A stretch of 8,191 bases of DNA from positions 1-8,191 of the forward strand of contig JAFRBA010000245.1 in assembly GCA_017405115.1 (NCBI GenBank), written 5' to 3'. Numbering within the stretch: position 1 is the first letter of the stretch; each line of letters starts with the position of its first letter. The translations under genes and the position numbers were made by a program. A model generated the notes under the pieces. That model made no database searches. It was not told the DNA's origin and was given only the letters and a program-made list of their open reading frames with translations. This DNA is from Kiritimatiellia bacterium. GTDB taxonomy: Bacteria > Verrucomicrobiota > Kiritimatiellia > RFP12 > UBA1067. Below are positions 4,217 to 8,191 of the stretch, piece after piece.

Positions 4217-6982
4217 CTATCGTCTTATTCGTAGGAACGCCTTTGATGAATTTCCGTCGCCTGGCGTCACCCTGAAGCGCATCGCGCCACCGACGGTTCC
4301 AAGTTGCTCAACCGTCGGCAAAAGCTTCGCCGCTCCATTCCAATCGCCAAGCTCGCCCGTCGCCTCGAACATGTCTGCAACCTTCTCGGAATCGCAAGCG
4401 ACAGTCTCTTCGCCATCTTTCACAGAAACGGCAACAGTCATCGTCCCTTTAGTTCCTTCTGTTCCTTCTGCGCCAACCACTACATCTTCAAACTCAACCT
4501 TCGGCGCATTTTCGAATAGCCGCTCCGCACCCAAGAGATACGCCGCCGCCGCGTTCGTGTTCGCGACCACAGCTGGTTGATAGAGATTGCGGTCGCCGAC
4601 CCATGCCCTGAACGCATCGTATTCGGCGACAGTTGAAACTTGCGCCTCAAGACTCTTGTCCGCGAATTCCGCCATGATCTCGCCGACCTCCGCATCGCTG
4701 GCTGCCGCCGTCAGCACTTCCGGCCAGTATTGAAGCGTCAGTCTGTTCCATTCCTCTCCGACTCCAACGCCCCATCCGGTGGACTTCGGCGAAACGGAGG
4801 CAATACAGCTTGAATCGACAGAATAAAAGGCAGAAGAACCAACCGCCGGCACATTACCCATAAACGTCACGTTCGTCAGACTTCTACAGTTGTAAAACGC
4901 CCAATCCCCGATGTTCGTAACACTGTCGGGAATAATCAAACTCTTCAAACCCAGGCAGTTTGAAAATGCTTCCATCCCAATATGTGTTACGCTATTTGGT
5001 ATCGTCACGCTCGCAAGCCCGTCACAACAGAAAAATGCTCTATCACCAATGTTTGTTACATTGCCATAAATGACGACATTTGTCAAAGAGCCGCTCCGAC
5101 TACCCAGAAAATCAAGCAAGCCATATCGACAATCGCAAACAGACTGCGGTATCGCTATGCTCACCAGCCTACACTCATCAAATATTCTGACCCCGAAACT
5201 CGTCAAACTGTCAGGAATCGTCACACTTGAAAGAAGCCAGCACCCCCCGAAAGCGTAACTGCCGATATTGGTCAAGCAATTGCCAAGGGTCACGCTCGTA
5301 AGTTCGTAGCAACAGCAAAACGCTTTATCCCCTATGCTTGTGACACTATCGGGTATCGTCGCGCTCGTAAGACCTCTGCAATCGTAAAACGCTTCACGCC
5401 CAATGCTTGCCACGCAGTTGCCTATGATCACATTCGTAAGTCCATAGCAATAGCAAAACGCTTCATCCCCTATGCTTGTTACGCTGTCTGGTATCATCAC
5501 GCTCGTAAGGCCCATGCATTCGTTGAACGCAGACTCACCTATGTTCGTAACGCCACTACCTATTGTTACATTTACAAGACCTTCACAGCGTGAGAATGCA
5601 TTATCCGGTATACTGTCAACGCCACTACCAATCACCACATTCGTAAGACCACTGCAATACCCAAATGCATAACGCCCGATGTTCGTGACACTATCGGGAA
5701 TTGTCACACTCGCAAGACCTCTGCATTCATGGAACGCATCCTCCCCGATTGTAGTCACGCCATTCGGAATCGTCACGCTCGTCAGCCCGCTACAGCCAGA
5801 GAACGCCCGATCCCCGATGCTCGTTACCGAGTTCGGTATCGTCACGTTCGTAAGCCCGCTACAGCCAGAGAACGCAGTATTGCCGATGTTCGTCACGCTA
5901 TTGGGAATCGTTACGCTCAAAAGACCATTACAGCCGGAAAACACGGAATCCCCGATGCTCATGATGCTGTTCGGAATCGTTACACTCGTAATGCCGCCTG
6001 GCACCGCAACAATGGTTTCGCGGTCTTTAGATAAGAGCATGCCGCCTTGCGTACAGTATTCCGCATTGCCGGACTCAACCAAGATCTCCAACAATCCGCT
6101 GCAGCAGACGAACGCACCATACCCGATGCTCGCCACCGAGTCTGGTATCGTCACGCTCGTAAGACCACTGCAATACGCAAATGCAAGAGAACCAATATTT
6201 GTCACGCCACTACTAATCACCACATTCGTCAGCCCACGACAACTGTGAAACGCACCATCTCCGATACTCGTCACTCCGTCAGGGATTGTAACATCGCCAT
6301 TGACGCCCATGACAACCGTTTTGCCGTCTTTGGAGAGAACAACTCCATTTGCAGATGAATAGACAGGATTGCCAGTTCCGACAGCTATGGCAACAAGCCC
6401 CCTGCAGGAGTTGAACGCATCCACCCCGATATTCGTCACGCTATTTGGTATCGTTACATTCGTAAGAGAATTGCAATCGGAGAACGCATAATTCTCAATG
6501 TACGTAACACTATCGGGGATCGTTACATTCGTAAGTTCGCTGCATCCACTGAATGCTGAATGCCTAATGCCCGTAACGCTGTTGCCTATTGTCACGTTCG
6601 CAAGACCGCTGCAACCGTAGAATGCAGCCCCCCCGATGCTCGTCACGCTGTCAGGTATCGTAACGTTCGTAAGCCCAATGCACCAGCCAAATGCATATTC
6701 CCCGATATTCGTAACACTATCGGGAATCACAATGCTTGTACGCTGGCTACAAAAGTAAAACGCATACCTTCCAACGCTCGTTACAGGTTTGCCGCCGAGG
6801 GTTGAAGGAATCGTCACCTCACCTGTTGGCTCTGGCGAAATGGTGGCATAACCGTTGTTGTATATCTCCGCAGTATCGCCATTGATGCGATATGTCCATG
6901 TGTAATCGCCGACCGTTTCCGTATCGGCCATGAGCGACATCGCGGTAGCGACCATCGCCACGAGCGTCACCAACTTCCTCAT
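4217..6982 (-). CDS. Secreted BspA-like leucine-rich repeat surface protein
   Basis: A 921-residue protein. Residues 1-19 ('MRKLVTLVAMVATAMSLMA') form a typical Sec signal peptide, probably cut before D20. 'GDYTWTYRINGDTAEIYN' is a short N-terminal strand region. From about residue 56 to 725 there are tandem repeats of about 23 residues with the pattern 'IPDSVTNIGxxAFxxCxGLTNVT', the treponemal/BspA type (LRR_5). Two inserts, at about 197-230 and 298-330, have the 'NPVYSSANGVVLSKDGKTVV' form also typical of BspA proteins. Nearly every repeat carries a Cys in the turn after 'AF'. The tail (about 750-921) includes an 'EGTEGTKGT' stretch and ends 'MRFRVTPGDGNSSKAFLRIRR', a C-terminus I associate with secreted proteins of gut Kiritimatiellota. 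No LPxTG motif or transmembrane anchor is visible. Related proteins act in adhesion and surface recognition. The start has only a weak purine-rich leader (AAGATA). Confidence 0.9.
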   Translation of the reverse strand: MRKLVTLVAMVATAMSLMADTETVGDYTWTYRINGDTAEIYNNGYATISPEPTGEVTIPSTLGGKPVTSVGRYAFYFCSQRTSIVIPDSVTNIGEYAFGWCIGLTNVTIPDSVTSIGGAAFYGCSGLANVTIGNSVTGIRHSAFSGCSELTNVTIPDSVTYIENYAFSDCNSLTNVTIPNSVTNIGVDAFNSCRGLVAIAVGTGNPVYSSANGVVLSKDGKTVVMGVNGDVTIPDGVTSIGDGAFHSCRGLTNVVISSGVTNIGSLAFAYCSGLTSVTIPDSVASIGYGAFVCCSGLLEILVESGNAEYCTQGGMLLSKDRETIVAVPGGITSVTIPNSIMSIGDSVFSGCNGLLSVTIPNSVTNIGNTAFSGCSGLTNVTIPNSVTSIGDRAFSGCSGLTSVTIPNGVTTIGEDAFHECRGLASVTIPDSVTNIGRYAFGYCSGLTNVVIGSGVDSIPDNAFSRCEGLVNVTIGSGVTNIGESAFNECMGLTSVMIPDSVTSIGDEAFCYCYGLTNVIIGNCVASIGREAFYDCRGLTSATIPDSVTSIGDKAFCCCYELTSVTLGNCLTNIGSYAFGGCWLLSSVTIPDSLTSFGVRIFDECRLVSIAIPQSVCDCRYGLLDFLGSRSGSLTNVVIYGNVTNIGDRAFFCCDGLASVTIPNSVTHIGMEAFSNCLGLKSLIIPDSVTNIGDWAFYNCRSLTNVTFMGNVPAVGSSAFYSVDSSCIASVSPKSTGWGVGVGEEWNRLTLQYWPEVLTAAASDAEVGEIMAEFADKSLEAQVSTVAEYDAFRAWVGDRNLYQPAVVANTNAAAAYLLGAERLFENAPKVEFEDVVVGAEGTEGTKGTMTVAVSVKDGEETVACDSEKVADMFEATGELGDWNGAAKLLPTVEQLGTVGGAMRFRVTPGDGNSSKAFLRIRR
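4808..6817 (-). repeat. Tandem 69-base leucine-rich repeat array
   Basis: Within the surface-protein gene, units of about 69 bases recur roughly 25 times. Each encodes 'VTSIG..AF..C.GLTNVTIP(D/N)S'. The most regular block is around 5679-5960. Unit-to-unit similarity is high enough for slippage or unequal exchange to change copy number, although the copies are not identical. Confidence 0.85.
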
Positions 6983-7095
6983 TATCTTGCATTCATCTTA
7001 CTTCCGCGCCGGTTGTTTGCACTACCGCCCTCGGTGCGGATAGAAGAGTGGCGTGCCTATATATCCATGTCCTATACGAGGCATCGCCAAACGCC

Positions 7096-7329
7096 CTACA
7101 AAAAACACGAATAGAAGACACGCCACGTGTGTGTAGCACACACGTAACGCATCTTACATACTCGGCCTTCTGTATGAAAATTGGCGATATTCGTATAGAG
7201 CCAAATACGCAAGATTGCGTACGTCGACGGATGTTGCCACCCGCCCTTGGCGATCTCCGCTTTCGCGTGCCGCCAGTCCCGGAACACCTCGGCTTCCGGG
7301 AGTATGTCAAAGATCAATGCCCTGCGCAC
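7096..7329 (-). CDS. Possible small hypothetical protein or gene remnant
   Basis: A minus-strand frame of 77 codons from a GTG at 7327-7329 ('MRRALIFDILPEAEVFRDW', then 'RHAKAEIAKGGW'). The first 35 or so codons have protein-like composition. The rest crosses an inverted repeat and an A+T-rich stretch and reads like non-coding DNA. It follows a TATAAT box (7358-7363) but has no ribosome binding site. I do not recognise the family. It may be the 5' remnant of a gene cut off when sequence upstream of the surface-protein gene was rearranged, or simply a chance frame. Confidence 0.22.
   Translation of the reverse strand: MRRALIFDILPEAEVFRDWRHAKAEIAKGGWQHPSTYAILRIWLYTNIANFHTEGRVCKMRYVCATHTWRVFYSCFL
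7125..7145. repeat. Inverted repeat upstream of the surface-protein gene
   Basis: ACGTGTGTG (7125-7133) and CACACACGT (7137-7145) are exact reverse complements around a TAG centre. It lies about 140 bases upstream of the surface-protein start. On the minus strand it is followed some 20 bases later by a T-run, so a poor terminator is possible. An operator is the alternative. Confidence 0.5.
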
Positions 7330-7344
7330 GGCCCCAAGCCGCCA

Positions 7345-7378
7345 CCGAACACCGCAAATTATACCAAAACCGCCGCGC
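7345..7378. repeat. Cassette-flanking direct repeat, unit 1 (pairs with 8158-8191)
   Basis: These 34 bases match 8158-8191 with three mismatches, in the same orientation. Each unit holds, on the minus strand, GCGCGGCGGTTTT followed at once by a TATAAT box. The two units bracket the mntA-hepT operon. Confidence 0.8.
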
Positions 7379-7387
7379 AGGAATCAA
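7358..7387 (-). promoter_or_regulatory. Promoter-like element in the flanking repeat
   Basis: The minus strand has a perfect TATAAT (7358-7363) with TTGATT (7382-7387) 18 bases upstream. It would transcribe leftward into 7096-7329 and toward the surface-protein gene. The spacer is one arm of the hepT hairpin, so terminator and promoter share the same bases. Confidence 0.4.
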
Positions 7388-7399
7388 GCGCGGCGGTTT
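7367..7399 (-). terminator. Terminator hairpin after hepT
   Basis: AAACCGCCGCGC (7367-7378) and GCGCGGCGGTTT (7388-7399) form a perfect 12-bp stem with a nine-base loop. On the minus strand the stem ends in a short T-run (TTTT), 27 bases after the hepT stop at 7426. The stem is strong but the U-tract is short. Confidence 0.65.
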
Positions 7400-7425
7400 G
7401 CCATGTTTATACGGCTGGCGAACAA

Positions 7426-7821
7426 TTACAAAAAGTCTGCCAGATTCGGAGGAGGCTGCGTTGGCTCTATCGGTAGTGTCGCAGCCAAGGCCTTAAGCTT
7501 TTCATATTCGACTGGCACGTCGTTTTGTAGTATATCCCAAATGGTGTCATAATCTATATCCGCATAATCGTGCACGATCTTATGCCTAACACCCGACAGC
7601 CCTTTCCAGTCAATGTCTGGGTTCTTGGAGGCAAACTCCCGAGAGATATTATTGGCCGCCTCGCCCACCACCATTAAGTTGAAAAGAATCATCTCTGTCG
7701 TGCCTTCATGCCGCCGCAGTTGCTCGCGCACCAAATCCCTGCTCAACTCGGCAATCCGTTCCATGGCATCGAGCATATGCCGCACGCGGGAATCATCACG
7801 ATAAAGCGAAGGATCCGTCAT
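7426..7821 (-). CDS. hepT: HepT-like HEPN ribonuclease toxin
   Basis: A 131-residue all-helical HEPN-domain protein of DUF86/HepT type. Residues 79-86 'RHKIVHDY' are the RX4HXY motif (R79, H84, Y86), which forms the RNase active site in HEPN dimers. The Tyr of this motif is the residue AMPylated by the MntA partner in characterised systems. 'FNLMVVGEAANNIS' (about 47-60) is the usual conserved helix. The end, 'TQPPPNLADFL', is a flexible tail. The start chosen is the ATG at 7821: it gives an ATGA overlap with the mntA stop and has a strong AAGGAGG upstream. A start at 7842 would extend further into mntA without benefit. Second gene of a minus-strand operon, followed by a hairpin terminator. 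Confidence 0.9.
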   Translation of the reverse strand: MTDPSLYRDDSRVRHMLDAMERIAELSRDLVREQLRRHEGTTEMILFNLMVVGEAANNISREFASKNPDIDWKGLSGVRHKIVHDYADIDYDTIWDILQNDVPVEYEKLKALAATLPIEPTQPPPNLADFL

Positions 7822-8126
7822 ATTGGCACGGCCTCCTTGCAAACACGACGCGCAAAACCAGGCGACTGAGGCAGTATTCTAGAGGAGACAATGTCAACCC
7901 TATTTCCAAGCAGCTTTTCGCATGCAGAAGACATGGCGCACTCATTGCGCCAACTGTACTCGCCCGGCATCCACTTAACCAAAAGATCCACATCGCTGTC
8001 GGGGCGTTCCTCCCTGCGGGCACATGAACCAAAGACCCAAAGCTTTTCGGCCTTGTGCTTCTTTGCGATGGCGTATAGCTCGTCACGCTTCGCGGCTATC
8101 TCATCCAGCATGCACATGTTTTTCAT
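7818..8126 (-). CDS. mntA: MntA-like minimal nucleotidyltransferase antitoxin
   Basis: A 102-residue minimal nucleotidyltransferase. 'LWVFGSCARREERPDSDVDLLV' (residues 29-50) carries an exact GSX10DXD motif (G33, S34, D45, D47), the metal and ATP site of MNT proteins, and 'NRVDIVSS' gives the third acidic residue D78. In characterised MntA-HepT (type VII) systems the antitoxin adds AMP units to the HEPN Tyr and silences the RNase. All needed residues are present, so it should be active. It overlaps hepT by four bases (ATGA). The start at 8126 is the first ATG; ATGs at 8117 and 8111 are also in frame and none has a clear ribosome binding site. Confidence 0.9.
   Translation of the reverse strand: MKNMCMLDEIAAKRDELYAIAKKHKAEKLWVFGSCARREERPDSDVDLLVKWMPGEYSWRNECAMSSACEKLLGNRVDIVSSRILPQSPGFARRVCKEAVPI
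7832..7838 (-). promoter_or_regulatory. Ribosome binding site of hepT
   Basis: AAGGAGG on the minus strand lies ten bases before the ATG at 7821, within the end of mntA. It decides the hepT start in favour of 7821. Confidence 0.75.
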
Positions 8127-8132
8127 CGGAAT

Positions 8133-8190
8133 CGCGGCGGTTTCACCCGCCTCTCAGCCGAACACAGCGAATTATAGCAAAACCGCCGCG
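8133..8190. repeat. Inverted repeat bracketing the mntA -10 box
   Basis: CGCGGCGGTTT (8133-8143) and AAACCGCCGCG (8180-8190) are exact 11-base complements, 36 bases apart, with the TATAAT box between them. The same sequence makes the stem of the hepT hairpin at 7367-7399. The arrangement suggests an operator pair or an attenuator in the mntA leader, but it is only seen, not shown to act. Confidence 0.5.
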
Positions 8191-8191
8191 C
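8158..8191. repeat. Cassette-flanking direct repeat, unit 2 (pairs with 7345-7378)
   Basis: Second unit of the 34-base repeat, with 31 of 34 positions the same. It lies upstream of mntA and runs into the window edge, so it may be longer. By analogy with unit 1, the arm at the edge may be half of a hairpin ending the next upstream gene. Confidence 0.75.
8171..8176 (-). promoter_or_regulatory. -10 box of the mntA-hepT operon
   Basis: A perfect TATAAT on the minus strand, about 45 bases upstream of the mntA ATG. The expected -35 would fall just outside the window at its right edge, so the promoter cannot be confirmed. Confidence 0.5.

Larger units (their letters stand above)
6983..7345. other. 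Largely non-coding region upstream of the surface-protein gene
   Basis: No convincing complete gene lies here. It must hold the promoter of the minus-strand surface-protein gene. An A+T-rich TATATA on the minus strand at 7058-7063 is a weak -10 candidate, leaving a leader of about 70 bases. It also holds the inverted repeat at 7125-7145, the possible gene remnant at 7096-7329 and a small seven-base inverted repeat at 7278-7284/7294-7300. Confidence 0.5.

Noticed and set aside
4443..4469. Three 9-base near-repeats (GTTCCTTCT type) as a phase-variation tract
   Set aside because: The unit is a multiple of three, so it only adds or removes 'EGT' triplets in the surface-protein tail and cannot switch the frame.
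5679..6248. A 189-codon plus-strand open frame with regular 'VTLSGIVTLVRPLQ' repeats opposite the leucine-rich repeat gene
   Set aside because: It is the antisense image of the 69-base repeat units. The repeat happens to lack stops in this frame, and there is no start signal or independent coding bias.
4808..6817. Regular 69-base periodicity suggesting a CRISPR or satellite array
   Set aside because: The units are translated continuously into LRR_5 repeats, with no constant-repeat/variable-spacer division, so it is a coding repeat.
6993..7310. A 105-codon minus-strand frame upstream of the surface-protein gene
   Set aside because: Arg- and Cys-rich composition typical of a shadow frame, no family pattern, and it spans the region that must hold the surface-protein promoter.

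Overview
The window looks like an accessory region from a gut- or rumen-type bacterium of the PVC group, most likely Kiritimatiellota or Lentisphaerota. This is an inference from protein style: a large secreted BspA-like leucine-rich repeat protein ending in a 'FRVTPGDG...AFLRIRR' tail, and several copies of a 'WVDQVQW...GTDPTN...GEWQYPTNSL.RFFKVTV.MP' C-terminal module of the kind seen in large secreted-protein families of those phyla. No rRNA, tRNA or housekeeping gene is present to settle the taxonomy.

Layout, left to right. Positions 1-108 hold nothing I can recognise. At 109-661 (minus) lies an orphan C-terminal module of a secreted protein (copy 1). It abuts a two-gene AbiE-type toxin-antitoxin operon on the minus strand (abiEi-like 2034-1474, abiEii-like 1474-662). 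A second orphan module (copy 2, 2224-2654, minus) follows. A second, unrelated-looking AbiE pair then runs on the plus strand (2728-3294, 3260-4087). A third, very short module remnant (copy 3, 4089-4211, minus) sits directly against the 3' end of the 921-residue BspA-like surface protein (6982-4217, minus). Upstream of that gene, 6983-7345 is mostly non-coding, with a weak possible gene remnant. It is followed by a hairpin and an mntA-hepT (AMPylating nucleotidyltransferase / HEPN RNase) pair on the minus strand (8126-7818, 7821-7426), which is bracketed by copies of a short repeat.

Functionally the window carries three separate two-gene toxin-antitoxin or phage-defence modules in about 8 kb, placed around one intact secreted repeat protein and three pieces of other secreted-protein genes. 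The repeated pattern module-TA-module-TA-module, the precise abutment of TA genes with module ends, and the uneven identity between module copies suggest that conserved 3' ends of surface-protein genes act as recurrent recombination or landing sites for defence cassettes. The mntA-hepT pair has its own flanking repeat, which combines a terminator-like hairpin arm with a TATAAT box. No transposase, integrase, CRISPR array or phage structural gene is visible.
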